Below, piece after piece: positions 18,345-28,568 of a stretch of 64,000 nucleotides of DNA. Numbering within the stretch: position 1 is the stretch's first letter; every line of letters starts with the position of its first letter. The stretch lies in NCBI RefSeq assembly GCF_003286125.1, contig NZ_QMED01000009.1:1-64000 (forward strand). The letters are read 5' to 3'. This DNA comes from Algibacillus agarilyticus (GTDB taxonomy: Bacteria; Pseudomonadota; Gammaproteobacteria; Enterobacterales; Alteromonadaceae). A program made the position numbers and the translations under genes. The notes beneath the pieces are model-generated. The model was not told the DNA's origin and searched no databases. It saw only the letters and a list, made by a program, of their open reading frames with translations.

Positions 18345-18548
18345 CTGTATTATTTTTCTGCTTAATAATTCAAGCCCAAAGGCTTTATTCAATACTTATT
18401 AGGTATATCTGCAAAATTGGACACTCGCAAGCTTTTTCTAATTTTAAGATCTAATTTTAAGATCTTGATACCGCTAGAAAAAAGGCTTATAGCGTATATA
18501 ATTTTACGAATACCCTGCTTTTTTGTTCTATAAAATACGAGTCATAAA

Positions 18549-19877
18549 ATGAAATATGTCGAAGTAAACTTTGATGGATTAGTTGGCCCAAGTCATAACT
18601 ATGCAGGTTTATCTTTAGGTAATATCGCCTCAAAACAAAATGCAACGGCCGTTTCAAATCCAAAATTAGCGGCGTTACAGGGGCTAGATAAAATGCAATT
18701 ATTACTCGACTTAGGCCTAACTCAAGGCGTTATTCCACCGCATATCAGACCCAATTTAGCACAGTTAAATGCACTCGGCTTTAACGGTTCGGTTTCACAA
18801 CAACTTAAAAAGGCTTACTCCATTGCGCCGACAATACTAGCATCTTGTTACTCTGCGTCAAATATGTGGACAGCAAATGCAGCAACCGTAACCAGTAGCC
18901 TAGACGCAAAAGATAATAAAATACACTTCACGCCGGCAAATTTATTCAGTCAATTTCATCGCTCTATTGAGTCAGACGATACGGCAGCGTTGTTACAATT
19001 AATATTTAATCATGAAAAATATTTTGTTCACCATCCGCATTTACCCCATCACGCCTATTTTGCAGATGAAGGCGCCGCTAATCACACTAGATTAACCGAA
19101 GCTTACGATCAAACCGGCCTAAACTTATTTGTATATGGTTGTTCAGCCCAAAATAATCAACTAGCTAAACCCAATAAATTTCCCGCACGTCAAACACTAG
19201 AAGCTTGTCAGGCCATCGCCCGAATTCACCAATTATCAGATGACAACACCGTTTTTATTCAACAAAATCCGGATGTCATCGATCAAGGCGTTTTTCATAA
19301 TGATGTCATCGCAGTGGGTAACCTTAATGTGCTTTTTTATCATGAGCAAGCATTTTGCAATACAAAACAAGTACTTGATGAAATAAACAGCAAATGGGCT
19401 AAATTAAGTACTAAAAAACTCCATTTGATAGAAGTGAAGAATAACGATGTAACGCTTAACAGCGCCATTAATAGCTATTTATTTAATACCCAGCTAATTC
19501 AATTAAATAATGGCGACACAGCGATGTTAGCGCCAACAGAATGCCAGTCGTTTACTGATGTTCAGTATTATTTGAATCAATTACAAAAAAAACAAACCCA
19601 AATTAAGCAAATATTATACAAGAACCTTAATCAAAGTATGCAAAATGGGGGCGGTCCTGCTTGCTTGCGTTTAAGAGTTAATTTAAGTGAGGCCGAACTC
19701 AGCGCTGTTAATCCACACTTTTTACTCACCCACAAAAAAATAGATCAACTCAAAGCGTTAGTTAACGAATATTACCCAACTCATTTAAATTTACAAACAC
19801 TCAGTTCATTTGAAACATACCAACACATTCAACAAGCGAACCAAGCAATAAGCCGGTATTTCGGCTTAAACACTTAA
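18549..19877 (+). CDS. astB: N-succinylarginine dihydrolase
   Basis: This enzyme hydrolyses N2-succinylarginine to succinylornithine, CO2 and ammonia, the second step of the arginine succinyltransferase pathway. The 442-residue length matches the family. The N-terminus (VNFDGLVGPSHNYAGLS) and the catalytic cysteine segment NGGGPACLRLRV are conserved, as are the active-site histidines in HHAYFADEGAANH. The other ast genes are not nearby, so the pathway is scattered in this genome. A bidirectional terminator lies just downstream. The 156-bp gap upstream contains two copies of TAATTTTAAGATC in tandem at about 18438-18463. Confidence 0.95.
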   Translation: MKYVEVNFDGLVGPSHNYAGLSLGNIASKQNATAVSNPKLAALQGLDKMQLLLDLGLTQGVIPPHIRPNLAQLNALGFNGSVSQQLKKAYSIAPTILASCYSASNMWTANAATVTSSLDAKDNKIHFTPANLFSQFHRSIESDDTAALLQLIFNHEKYFVHHPHLPHHAYFADEGAANHTRLTEAYDQTGLNLFVYGCSAQNNQLAKPNKFPARQTLEACQAIARIHQLSDDNTVFIQQNPDVIDQGVFHNDVIAVGNLNVLFYHEQAFCNTKQVLDEINSKWAKLSTKKLHLIEVKNNDVTLNSAINSYLFNTQLIQLNNGDTAMLAPTECQSFTDVQYYLNQLQKKQTQIKQILYKNLNQSMQNGGGPACLRLRVNLSEAELSAVNPHFLLTHKKIDQLKALVNEYYPTHLNLQTLSSFETYQHIQQANQAISRYFGLNT

Positions 19878-19902
19878 CCCAAATTCATGCACCCTAAAAA
19901 CA

Positions 19903-19930
19903 AAAAACCACGCTAAATAGCGTGGTTTTT
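19903..19930. terminator. Bidirectional terminator between astB and the Ig-like lipoprotein gene
   Basis: The inverted repeat AAAAACCACGCTA / TAGCGTGGTTTTT has A and T runs on both sides and serves two convergent genes. Confidence 0.88.
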
Positions 19931-19954
19931 AATCTCAAATTGTTACGTTAATGA

Positions 19955-22900
19955 TTAGCCATTATCTACAACGGTTACTTGTATAGCACTCTGAACACCA
20001 CTTGGTGAAGTCACCGTAATGGTTAAAGGCGCACTACCAACACCATTTGCCTCTTCTTCGCGTTTCACACTTACAGAGAAACCGATCGGCCTAGCCGTAC
20101 TCGTATTAGGGAAAGTGTAACTTGTTCCTCCTACCAACTCTCCATTAGCCGTTTCAAGGGTAACGGTTGTGCCTGCTGGCATCGGGTTATTATTTACATC
20201 AGTAATATAAACCGTAAATGTAGCTGATGAAGAACCCGTTGCCGTTGTTAAATCAACAGAGCTAATTTCCACATTGTTTTGAATAGCAATAAAGCTTGCG
20301 CTTGAACCTGACATAACAATCTCGCTTTGATCACGAATATGGACTAAGTTACGTGAGCAAACACCTCTTGCTTGTTCTGATTCGCTACACAATATACCTG
20401 AGAAAACACCGTCCTTTTTGTCAAATGTTTGATTGCTATTGTAATCAACAAATTCTTCATCATCGCCACCTAAACGACATAAAGAAGCATCGGTCTCAGC
20501 ACCAGGAGCAGCAGTCACATTTGTAGAATCATCTAAACGTCCACAAAAATAGCCATCTAGGTTATGATCTAAAAACGCTTCGTCTAGGTCATCAAATTTT
20601 TCGCTTGCGGTATACACACCGTTACCATCTAAATCGGTAAAAGATTCACCGGCATCATAAACTTGATCACCATCCGCATCAATAAACGGTTCAGCACCTG
20701 TATAAAAACCATCACCATTGGAATCAACAAATGATTCTTCACCAACGGCATACGCTAAAATGGTGACTCGACCAGCTCTTGGATGCGCAAGCGGCACAGA
20801 AGAGCCATTGACTACACAAGGTTTATTGTTAGCTGCTGGCTCACCAGCATCAGCAAAACCATTAAAATTAGTATCACAGATGCCATTAGCTAAGCTATTA
20901 CCCGCTAAGCCAGTATCGCCACCCGGTCGAGGGTTACTACTGGTCCACACAACCGAACAAGCACCATCTGACGTTACACATGAAGGGTCAATATCTGCAC
21001 CTTCAGTTACAAATGTAACGGCGGTACCATCTGGAACAGGGTTATTATAGTGATCAGATAAGCGCACCGTCACATTGTCTTCTTGGTTATTTATGTTCCA
21101 AGCTTCAGGGTTTAACGTTTCGACCGAAAGCGTAATACTGTTTGAATCAGCAAGCCCCGTTGAAACCGTTAAGATATCCGACACACTGCGAACTCGTAAA
21201 CTCGTCTCTGTGCTGTCATCTGCACATGTTCCATCCGATTTAGCTAATGAAGCAATCACACGAACAGGCGTTGGTACACTGCCACCTTTCACTACAACTT
21301 TAGCCGTACCGTCTGTTAAAGTAAAAGCAGAAGAAGGGCTAATCGATATCCCACCTACATCCGTCGTTAAGGCAAAACAAAGCTTTTCAGCTGCTGCTGG
21401 ATTATTACCCGAATCAAGCGCTTTAAAAATGACATCAGCTTGTTCAGTACGGCCAGTGCCTGGGAACGTAATAATGCGAGCGCCTGCATCTCCATCAACA
21501 CTAATCGACTCGAACTCAATTGATGTGGTCGCGGCTTCAGCATTATCAATTTGAGCTGTCGCATTTAATGAAACAGAACCGGCTGAAGCAGAAGCTGAAA
21601 TTATATCAATGCCAGGGCAACCATCAGAACGATAAACGGCGGTAGCTTGACCTGCTACAGCAGTTACTTCATTATCAATAACGGCTCTAGGCGGTGTTTC
21701 AGATGCGCATGATGAGCTAAAGGTTACCGTGATTGGATCTTGATATAAATTGTCATTATCGTCTTGATTAATCACGCTGACTTTTAAAATAGCGGTTGAG
21801 TTAACGGCTAGCTTCTCATTAGCACCTAGACCCGTATCAATTTGATCAGCTACAAAAGTAGCACCATCCATTCTACCCATCGCGATACGGGCTGCACCAA
21901 TTTCAAAATTAGCGTTTTGCGTTTTACCATTAGCTGCAACCGACACAGCTCCCGCACCAGAGCCTTCACCAGCCAAGACTCGTAATACCGCTAACCCATC
22001 TGAGTTAGTTAATACCGTGCCATTTGTCGGGCTTAACGTACCAATGCTAGTTGAAGATGAAACTAAAATATTAGAAACAGCTTCCGTCGAATTTTCTCGG
22101 GTTACTTTAATAACTAAACTGCCAGGGCTGGTTAATGAAATATTTGAAGTTGAACTACACGTAGCAGGGATATTACTCGGATCAGTAATTGTACAGCCGT
22201 ATAAAGTTAAAGTAATATCAACAGGGTTCTCATCAACAGCTTCATCACCTTGTGAAGAAAAAGAAACGGAAGCAGTTTTATCTTGATAAGCGGCAGTGGC
22301 CGTACCGGCACCTTTAACAATACCCGGTGAAATATCTAACCTCGCTTCACCTAGATCATTCGTTAATGCTGTGCCACTAGCAGGGAATATTTCACCAAGG
22401 CTTGTAGTAAAATTAATAACTCGATTAACCACAGCCTCACCAGATCCGTTCACTAACGTAGCGATTAAAACACCATTTCGGCTTTCATTAACTGACAAAT
22501 CCGATATTTCAGTAACCGGATCCCCTACATCAACGGCTTGGAATAATTTAAGTGATAAAGTTAAAACCTCAGGTTCATTGCCTAAATCGGCTACATAATC
22601 AATTGTCGAATTTAAACCAACGATGTTATCAACACTCACTGTAAATGTTTCATCTCCACCAGGTTCACCTAATTCAAATAATGCAATACCGCTAGCATTA
22701 GTCACAACGCGTTGATTATTCAAACCGCTACTAATGTCGATAGAGAAATTAGCAGCAGGCATTGAATCACGTAAATTAGTTAAGCTCGCTTTTAATACAT
22801 AATGTTCAGCATCACCCACTATAATATTGTCTGAAATAACACAAGTCGATAATGTGGGATCATTTGCCGCAACCCAAGCTGCAGGGCAACGATTTAGAGT

Positions 22901-24049
22901 AGAAGATAGACGCTTGCTAAATTGACTAACATCAGCAGGTAAATTGGTATTAATAGAACCATAAGTCGCGGTTAACGTTTCAGTTGAATTAGTTGCATTA
23001 CCAGTAACTTCAAATATGGCTTTACCTGAAGTATTTGTTAATAACTCGCCAATAAATGGGCTAAACGTAACGCTACCACCAGTACTAGATAAATTAACAA
23101 CCGCATTAGCAACAGGCTGTAAATTTTCGGTAACTAAAATTTCAACATATGATTTTTCATCACCCAAAACCTTGTTACTTTCAATACAGTTTGTAAAACC
23201 ATCAGCTAAAACCCACCCCGTTGTTGGACAACTATAGAGCTTTGCCGTTACAACAACATTAGTTTGATTAACGGTTTCAATAACAGAGGTAAATACAGCA
23301 TTTTGATTTAACGTAATATCATCGATACTGATTGTTGCAATGACACGTCCTGCACCTTCTTGTGTGCCTGGATTGAGCGTAATTGTTGCTTTGCCTTCGT
23401 TATCAGTTGCAATATTACCTGCCGCCGGAACTAAAGCGCCTGTCAATTCAGTACTAAACGATATTATTGAGTTTTCAACTGGCTCGCCACCTTCAGTTAA
23501 AGTCGCGACAACCGTTATTTTATTGCTTTCAGATGTAACACGCTCAGCACTAGTCGTTAACTCTGCTCCAGCCGTATTAAACATTTGTAATTCTAAACTG
23601 TAGTCCCCCGTATCAACGGTATCAACAATAATAGATTCAAAATTAATATCTGTTGTTATCGTTTCACCATCAGGAATAGTATATGAAGCCGTTAAAGTAC
23701 CCGCGCCGGCTGTAGTACCCGGCAATAAGTTTACACTTGCAAGGCCCGTACTGTTGGTAGCGGCTGTGCCAGATGCGGGAGAAACCGTACCCAATCCAGA
23801 TGTAGTAAAAGTAACCACCTCATTAATTAATGGTGCGTTATTACGTGTTAACGTAACCGATGCCATTAGCGGATTATCAGCAGACGTTCTTGGCACACTA
23901 TCTGTATTAGCTTCGCCACCCGTTAACACTAATTCAATTTTGTAAGAGCCGGTATCTGACTCCTCACCACCTAATGTTCCACCGCCACCACAGGCAGTTA
24001 AAAAAAGCATGAATATAGACGCCAACCAATAAAGTCGAAGATTGGGCAT
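19955..24049 (-). CDS. Large surface lipoprotein with bacterial Ig-like (Big_1-type) repeats
   Basis: The protein has 1364 residues. The start at 24049 is chosen because GGAG lies six bases upstream and it gives a clean lipoprotein signal (LYWLASIFMLFLTAC, lipidation on Cys), followed by a GGGG linker. The body is a chain of about ten Ig-like domains of the invasin/intimin Big_1 style, with recurring motifs such as VTFTTSGLGTVSPASGTA, TNSTGLASVNL and AGAGTLTASY. Late in the chain (about 1130-1230) one domain is interrupted by Asp-rich loops (DSNGDGFY, DADGDQVYD, DLDGNGVY, DHNLDGYF) that look like calcium-binding EF-hand or thrombospondin-type loops with nearby cysteines. It is likely an outer-membrane-anchored adhesin or structural protein. 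No partner gene is adjacent. Confidence 0.85.
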   Translation of the reverse strand: MPNLRLYWLASIFMLFLTACGGGGTLGGEESDTGSYKIELVLTGGEANTDSVPRTSADNPLMASVTLTRNNAPLINEVVTFTTSGLGTVSPASGTAATNSTGLASVNLLPGTTAGAGTLTASYTIPDGETITTDINFESIIVDTVDTGDYSLELQMFNTAGAELTTSAERVTSESNKITVVATLTEGGEPVENSIISFSTELTGALVPAAGNIATDNEGKATITLNPGTQEGAGRVIATISIDDITLNQNAVFTSVIETVNQTNVVVTAKLYSCPTTGWVLADGFTNCIESNKVLGDEKSYVEILVTENLQPVANAVVNLSSTGGSVTFSPFIGELLTNTSGKAIFEVTGNATNSTETLTATYGSINTNLPADVSQFSKRLSSTLNRCPAAWVAANDPTLSTCVISDNIIVGDAEHYVLKASLTNLRDSMPAANFSIDISSGLNNQRVVTNASGIALFELGEPGGDETFTVSVDNIVGLNSTIDYVADLGNEPEVLTLSLKLFQAVDVGDPVTEISDLSVNESRNGVLIATLVNGSGEAVVNRVINFTTSLGEIFPASGTALTNDLGEARLDISPGIVKGAGTATAAYQDKTASVSFSSQGDEAVDENPVDITLTLYGCTITDPSNIPATCSSTSNISLTSPGSLVIKVTRENSTEAVSNILVSSSTSIGTLSPTNGTVLTNSDGLAVLRVLAGEGSGAGAVSVAANGKTQNANFEIGAARIAMGRMDGATFVADQIDTGLGANEKLAVNSTAILKVSVINQDDNDNLYQDPITVTFSSSCASETPPRAVIDNEVTAVAGQATAVYRSDGCPGIDIISASASAGSVSLNATAQIDNAEAATTSIEFESISVDGDAGARIITFPGTGRTEQADVIFKALDSGNNPAAAEKLCFALTTDVGGISISPSSAFTLTDGTAKVVVKGGSVPTPVRVIASLAKSDGTCADDSTETSLRVRSVSDILTVSTGLADSNSITLSVETLNPEAWNINNQEDNVTVRLSDHYNNPVPDGTAVTFVTEGADIDPSCVTSDGACSVVWTSSNPRPGGDTGLAGNSLANGICDTNFNGFADAGEPAANNKPCVVNGSSVPLAHPRAGRVTILAYAVGEESFVDSNGDGFYTGAEPFIDADGDQVYDAGESFTDLDGNGVYTASEKFDDLDEAFLDHNLDGYFCGRLDDSTNVTAAPGAETDASLCRLGGDDEEFVDYNSNQTFDKKDGVFSGILCSESEQARGVCSRNLVHIRDQSEIVMSGSSASFIAIQNNVEISSVDLTTATGSSSATFTVYITDVNNNPMPAGTTVTLETANGELVGGTSYTFPNTSTARPIGFSVSVKREEEANGVGSAPLTITVTSPSGVQSAIQVTVVDNG

Positions 24050-24234
24050 GTTGCACTCCATCGTTATAATTATAATCCGCGTTATTGTAACAACAACGTC
24101 AGTAATTGAGGTAATAAAGGGCAACTATAATGCTTCAACGTATATAATAAAAGTCTGGAATGTGCTTTTTTAACAAATACATGACATCCTACTGTAAAAT
24201 ATTCGTAAAATAATGATTTGAAGGGAGAATCATT

Positions 24235-25533
24235 TTGAAAATTAACACCAGTTCACTCACGTTTAAAATTTTTATGGCCATGGTGCTTGGCCTATTTGTT
24301 GGTTTATTATTAAGGCTTGGCGTTAGTGAAACCACCGATTTAGTCATCCCACTTGGGTTATTCGATTTCTCAGTCAAAGCCGTTATTGTTGATGGTTTTT
24401 TACATGCCGGTGGTCAAATATTTATCAATTCACTCAAAATGTTGGTTGTGCCATTAGTTTTTGTTTCTTTAGTGTGTGGGACCTGCTCATTAAGTGATCC
24501 TCAAAAATTAGGCCGTTTAGGCGGTAAAAGCGTTTTATTATATGTAGCCACAACAGCCATCGCTATTACAATCGCATTAACAATGGCTATTATTTTACAA
24601 CCCGGTGTCGGTATCGATGCTCAGCCACAGTCTGGTTTTGTGGCCAAAGAAGCCCCCGCTCTGGTTGATGTATTTATTAATATTATGCCAACTAACCCCA
24701 TCTCTTCGATGGCTAAAGGTAACATGCTGCAAATTATTGTATTTGCGTTGTTATTTGGTATCGCGGTCGCTTTGCTGGGAAAAGAAGGTAACCGTATCGT
24801 CACTTTCTTTGAAGATATAAACAAAGTCATCATGAAGATTGTATCAATCTTAATGAATTTAGCGCCATACGGGGTTTTCTGCTTAATGGCTAAATTGTTT
24901 ACTTACATCGATTTAGGCGCTATTGGCGCACTCGCTAAATATTTTTTACTTGTTGTTGTGGTATTAATAATCCACGCGACGGTTACTTACAGCTTGATAC
25001 TTAAAGCGTTTACGGGTTTAAGTCCTGTTATTTTCTTAACCAAGATGCGTGAAGCCGCGATGTTTGCATTTGGTACAGCCAGTAGTAGTGCAACGCTACC
25101 GGTTACACTTAACACCGCGACCAAAAAATTAGGCGCACATAATTCAACGGCGTCATTCACTGTGCCACTGGGGTCAACAATCAATATGGATGGGACCGCC
25201 ATCATGCAAGGGGTTGCGACGGTATTTATCGCTCAATTTTTTGCGGTTGATCTAACATTAAATGATTATTTAATGGTAGTTATAACGGCGACGTTAGCCT
25301 CTATTGGCACTGCAGGTGTGCCGGGAGTGGGTTTAATTATGTTGGCCATGGTATTACAACAAGTTAATTTACCGGTTGAAGGCATTGCACTTATCATTGG
25401 GGTAGACAGGTTGCTCGATATGATCAGAACAGCGGTTAATGTAACCGGCGATTGTATGGTGACATGCGTAATAGCTAAATCAGAAAATGAATTAGATGAA
25501 ACCGTCTTTAATGATACCAGCGCGACTAAATAA
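24235..25533 (+). CDS. Dicarboxylate/amino-acid:cation symporter (DAACS family)
   Basis: This 432-residue inner-membrane symporter belongs to the GltP/GltT/DctA family and takes up glutamate, aspartate or C4-dicarboxylates with Na+ or H+. The hallmark serine-rich re-entrant loop is present as ASSSATLPVTLN, as are NMDGTA on helix 7, GVPGVGLIML in the second re-entrant loop and the substrate-binding NVTGDCMVT near the C-terminus. The coding sequence starts with TTG at 24235, eight bases after a strong AGGGAG; there is no ATG that gives the full first helix. Which substrate is preferred cannot be read off reliably. Confidence 0.92.
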   Translation: MKINTSSLTFKIFMAMVLGLFVGLLLRLGVSETTDLVIPLGLFDFSVKAVIVDGFLHAGGQIFINSLKMLVVPLVFVSLVCGTCSLSDPQKLGRLGGKSVLLYVATTAIAITIALTMAIILQPGVGIDAQPQSGFVAKEAPALVDVFINIMPTNPISSMAKGNMLQIIVFALLFGIAVALLGKEGNRIVTFFEDINKVIMKIVSILMNLAPYGVFCLMAKLFTYIDLGAIGALAKYFLLVVVVLIIHATVTYSLILKAFTGLSPVIFLTKMREAAMFAFGTASSSATLPVTLNTATKKLGAHNSTASFTVPLGSTINMDGTAIMQGVATVFIAQFFAVDLTLNDYLMVVITATLASIGTAGVPGVGLIMLAMVLQQVNLPVEGIALIIGVDRLLDMIRTAVNVTGDCMVTCVIAKSENELDETVFNDTSATK

Positions 25534-25548
25534 TTAATTATCAAAACT

Positions 25549-25586
25549 AAAAAACCGGATGAAGCTAAAGCTTAATCCGGTTTTTT
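25549..25586. terminator. Bidirectional terminator between the symporter and trhO
   Basis: AAAAAACCGGAT and ATCCGGTTTTTT form a 12-bp stem with a 14-base loop between two convergent genes. Confidence 0.88.
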
Positions 25587-25627
25587 ATTATGAGTTACAG
25601 TATTAATTCAAGATGCGATTACCGGTT

Positions 25628-26551
25628 TTATAAACCCACATCCGTTTTATCACCAATGTGCTGAGCACCACGTTCTTTAGCTAAATTGACTTGTTTTTCG
25701 CGTTCAATAAATCGAGCTTTGTCTTCATCGGTTGTTTTATCAATGCAATGATGGCAACTTACGCCTTTTACATATTCCGATTTTAATTTTTCTTCTTCCG
25801 TTATCGGCATGCGACAAGCATAACATTGGTCATATATACTTTTTTCAAGATCGTGGTTAACGGCAACACGCTGGTCAAAAACGAAACAATCACCCTGCCA
25901 TTTACTCTCTTCTTTTGGCACTTCTTCTAGGTATTTCAATATACCACCATGCAAGTGATAAACCTCTTCAAAGCCCTGCTCTTTTAAGTAGGCCGTTGAT
26001 TTTTCGCAACGAATACCGCCGGTGCAATACATCGCTACTTTTTTATGTTTCTCTGGATCAAGGTTATTTTTAACGTACTCTGGAAACTCTCTAAAATTAG
26101 TCGTTTTAGGGTCAATGGCATTTTCAAATGTGCCAATTTGAACTTCATAATCATTACGGGTATCAACTAATACGACTTCAGGGTCGTCTATTAAAGCATT
26201 CCAATCTTTAGGGGCTACATACGTTCCAACCACTTTGTTAGGGTCAATGCCTTCAACACCCATCGTCACAATTTCACGTTTTAACTTAACTTTAGTGCGA
26301 TAAAAAGGTTGTTCTTCATGAATTGATTCTTTGTGATCAATTTCAGCTAAACGAGGATCCGTTTTTAACCACGCCAACACATTATCGATACCCGCACGTG
26401 GGCCAGAAATCGTACCGTTAATACCTTCACTTGCCAGTAAAAGCGTACCTTTAACCTCGTTTTCAACCATTACGTCATGTAAAGGCTGACGTAATGCTTC
26501 AAAATTTTCTAACCGGGTGAACTTATATAACGCTGCAACAATATAACTCAT
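25628..26551 (-). CDS. trhO: tRNA uridine(34) hydroxylase, rhodanese-domain
   Basis: This enzyme makes 5-hydroxyuridine at the tRNA wobble position, independently of prephenate. The 307-residue protein has an N-terminal acylphosphatase-like domain ([16 protein letters not shown]), a rhodanese domain with the active-site loop [12 protein letters not shown], and a C-terminal region with zinc-type cysteines (YACRMP, SCHHC). Length and architecture match YceA/TrhO. I start at the ATG at 26551, with AGAGG six bases upstream, and not at the ORF-opening ATG at 26584. Confidence 0.93.
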   Translation of the reverse strand: MSYIVAALYKFTRLENFEALRQPLHDVMVENEVKGTLLLASEGINGTISGPRAGIDNVLAWLKTDPRLAEIDHKESIHEEQPFYRTKVKLKREIVTMGVEGIDPNKVVGTYVAPKDWNALIDDPEVVLVDTRNDYEVQIGTFENAIDPKTTNFREFPEYVKNNLDPEKHKKVAMYCTGGIRCEKSTAYLKEQGFEEVYHLHGGILKYLEEVPKEESKWQGDCFVFDQRVAVNHDLEKSIYDQCYACRMPITEEEKLKSEYVKGVSCHHCIDKTTDEDKARFIEREKQVNLAKERGAQHIGDKTDVGL

Positions 26552-26702
26552 ATATACCTCTTGTGGGTTGGATCGTAAATCCAATACAGTTTTAAACGGA
26601 TAAGTAAAGCAACTAAAATTGCTTTTGAGCGCGCATTATACTGATTTTAGTTTTAACTAAAAGTACAATGGCTGATTGAAATATTGCCATTTGATTTAGA
26701 TC

Positions 26703-27935
26703 ATGAAAAAAATACTTATTATTGGTTGGGTTTGGCCTGAACCAAAATCAAGCGCAGCAGGTTACAACATGCAAGGCTTGTTAAGCACATTACAAGAACA
26801 AAGTTGGGAAATTACTTTTGCCAGCGCCGCTCAAGTAACCGATCACACTCTCGATTTAGCCAGCTTAGGCATTAACACTCAAACGATCCAAGTTAATTGC
26901 AGTCAATTTGATGAGTTCATTCTTGAGTTACAACCCGACATCGTCATTTTTGATCGTTTCATGATGGAAGAACAGTATGCGTGGCGAGTCGAAAAACATC
27001 TGCCCAATACCCTGCGTATTTTAAACAGTGAAGATTTACACAGCTTAAGAGATGCGCGCCAACAACACTTTAAACACCATAAACAAATAGATCCTGATCT
27101 TAACGATCCCGCATTTTTTGATACTGATTTGGCCAAACGTGAAATCGCGGCAATCTACCGTTCTGATCTCACTTTTATTATATCTGAAAATGAAATTCAA
27201 TTTTTGACTGACAAATTTAATATTCAATCTGATTATTTATTACACATGCCTTTTATGCTTGAGCCTTTAAACTCAGGCTTACCCAGCTTTAATGAACGCA
27301 TTGACTTTGTCACCATCGGCAACTTCAGACATCCACCTAATTGGGATGCCGTATTATGGTTAAAACAAGAAATATGGCCTTTGATCCGAAAGAAATTACC
27401 AAAAGCACAATTACATATTTATGGTGCTTATACGCCCCCTAAAGCCACACAGTTAAATAACCCCAAAGAAGGTTTTTTAGTTAAAGGCTGGGCAGAAGAT
27501 GCCTACGAAGTCATTAAATCAGCTAAAGTCTGTTTAGCACCTTTACGTTTTGGTGCAGGCATAAAAGGAAAGATAGCCGATTCAATGATCTGTGGCACAC
27601 CGAACGTGACCACCTCAATTGGTGCCGAAGGCATGTCTCATCAATTACCTTGGTCAGGCTATATAAGTAATGAAGCGGCAACATTTGCTGAGCATGCCGT
27701 TCAACTCTATTCAAGTGAAGCGGATTGGTTAAAAAAACAAGGTAACGGGTTTGATATTGTGCAACAACTTTTTGCCCCAGAGCCCATAAAGCAACGTTTA
27801 ATTACAACAATAAATCAACTCAGCCAAAATTTAATCGCACACCGCCAAGCTAATTTTATTGGTGGTATGTTGAATCATCACCTGCATAAAAGTACAAAAT
27901 ATATGTCGCAATGGATCGAAGCTAAAAATAAGTAG
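26703..27935 (+). CDS. Glycosyltransferase, GT-B fold
   Basis: This 410-residue protein opens with a GT-B N-terminal strand (KKILIIGWVWPEPKSSAAG). It carries a C-terminal nucleotide-sugar domain with VTIGNFRHPPNWDA, FLVKGWAED and LAPLRFGAGIKGKIADSMICGTP, the pattern of GT4-like family proteins. It has no signal peptide or membrane segment and should act on the cytoplasmic face of the membrane. It faces the carbamoyltransferase operon tail to tail, which may mean that it belongs to the same glycan or natural-product pathway. The acceptor and donor are unknown. The ATG at 26703 lacks a strong ribosome-binding site. Confidence 0.82.
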   Translation: MKKILIIGWVWPEPKSSAAGYNMQGLLSTLQEQSWEITFASAAQVTDHTLDLASLGINTQTIQVNCSQFDEFILELQPDIVIFDRFMMEEQYAWRVEKHLPNTLRILNSEDLHSLRDARQQHFKHHKQIDPDLNDPAFFDTDLAKREIAAIYRSDLTFIISENEIQFLTDKFNIQSDYLLHMPFMLEPLNSGLPSFNERIDFVTIGNFRHPPNWDAVLWLKQEIWPLIRKKLPKAQLHIYGAYTPPKATQLNNPKEGFLVKGWAEDAYEVIKSAKVCLAPLRFGAGIKGKIADSMICGTPNVTTSIGAEGMSHQLPWSGYISNEAATFAEHAVQLYSSEADWLKKQGNGFDIVQQLFAPEPIKQRLITTINQLSQNLIAHRQANFIGGMLNHHLHKSTKYMSQWIEAKNK

Positions 27936-27946
27936 TATTCAATTTT

Positions 27947-27978
27947 AGGGCGTGCTGAAATCATTTCGTTCACGCCCT
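27947..27978. terminator. Hairpin between convergent genes
   Basis: AGGGCGTG and CACGCCCT form an 8-bp GC-rich stem with an inner GAAA/TTTC pairing. T-rich flanks are short. It lies between the glycosyltransferase and the DUF5989 gene. Confidence 0.5.
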
Positions 27979-28001
27979 CAATTCAATAAACCCACTCACC
28001 T

Positions 28002-28154
28002 TTAAAATAAGGTATAAATAAAGGTCGCTAAAGCAGATTGTTGAGTCATCACCACTAATGCCCCTAGCAAGGCAAGCACAATAATAATAGGTAAAAGCCA
28101 CAGCTTTTTACGCATTTTTAAAAATGCGAATAAATCAGTTAAAAATTCCAACAT
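28002..28154 (-). CDS. DUF5989-like small membrane protein
   Basis: This is a 50-residue protein starting at 28154, in a frame too short for ordinary ORF calling. Its ATG shares one base with the stop of the SxtJ-like gene (TAATG), a sign of translational coupling. It reads MLEFLTDLFAFLKMRKKLWL, then one hydrophobic helix (LPIIIVLALLGALVVMT) and ends in FIYTLF. The sequence and its position after a carbamoyltransferase and an SxtJ-like gene match what I know of DUF5989 proteins. Function is unknown; as a single-pass inner-membrane peptide it is probably an accessory to the SxtJ-like protein. Confidence 0.85.
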   Translation of the reverse strand: MLEFLTDLFAFLKMRKKLWLLPIIIVLALLGALVVMTQQSALATFIYTLF

Positions 28155-28564
28155 TAAAAGGGGTTCTCCAATCGATTTTTATCCATTTTGTCTTCTCGTT
28201 TAATATAGTGCGAGGTACATTGACCCTTTTGAGGGCGCTTATAGTGTAACTTTCCCCGCCGGCGCATAATAAAACCAAACGGCATAATCATTAAAAAGAA
28301 AGTCCCACCCAATATAATCCGCGTATTTATCCAGCCTAATATGCCCGCAATAAACATCCAAAAGCGATAAATATAATAAATTTGTTGAGGTGAAACGACA
28401 TATAACACCGCGAATAATGCGCTGATGACTAGCGGCCATAAAGCATAAGCAAAGTTAAAAAGCCAAGGAATAATCACACTAAAAAACAGCGGAAAAGCCC
28501 ACATCATCATTAATGCAAAAGATTTAAGTTCTGTAATATTTTCTTTTTCAATTAATTTAACCAT
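28154..28564 (-). CDS. SxtJ-like membrane protein
   Basis: This 136-residue protein starts at 28564, three bases after the carbamoyltransferase stop; a longer frame into that gene is not needed. It has three or four hydrophobic segments (about 11-33, 36-56, 60-75 and 82-100) and a basic C-terminal tail. SxtJ-like proteins are a small membrane family repeatedly found next to NodU/CmcH carbamoyltransferases, first noticed in saxitoxin clusters. Their role is unknown. The tight spacing with the genes on either side indicates one operon. Confidence 0.8.
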   Translation of the reverse strand: MVKLIEKENITELKSFALMMMWAFPLFFSVIIPWLFNFAYALWPLVISALFAVLYVVSPQQIYYIYRFWMFIAGILGWINTRIILGGTFFLMIMPFGFIMRRRGKLHYKRPQKGQCTSHYIKREDKMDKNRLENPF

Positions 28565-28568
28565 TGGT

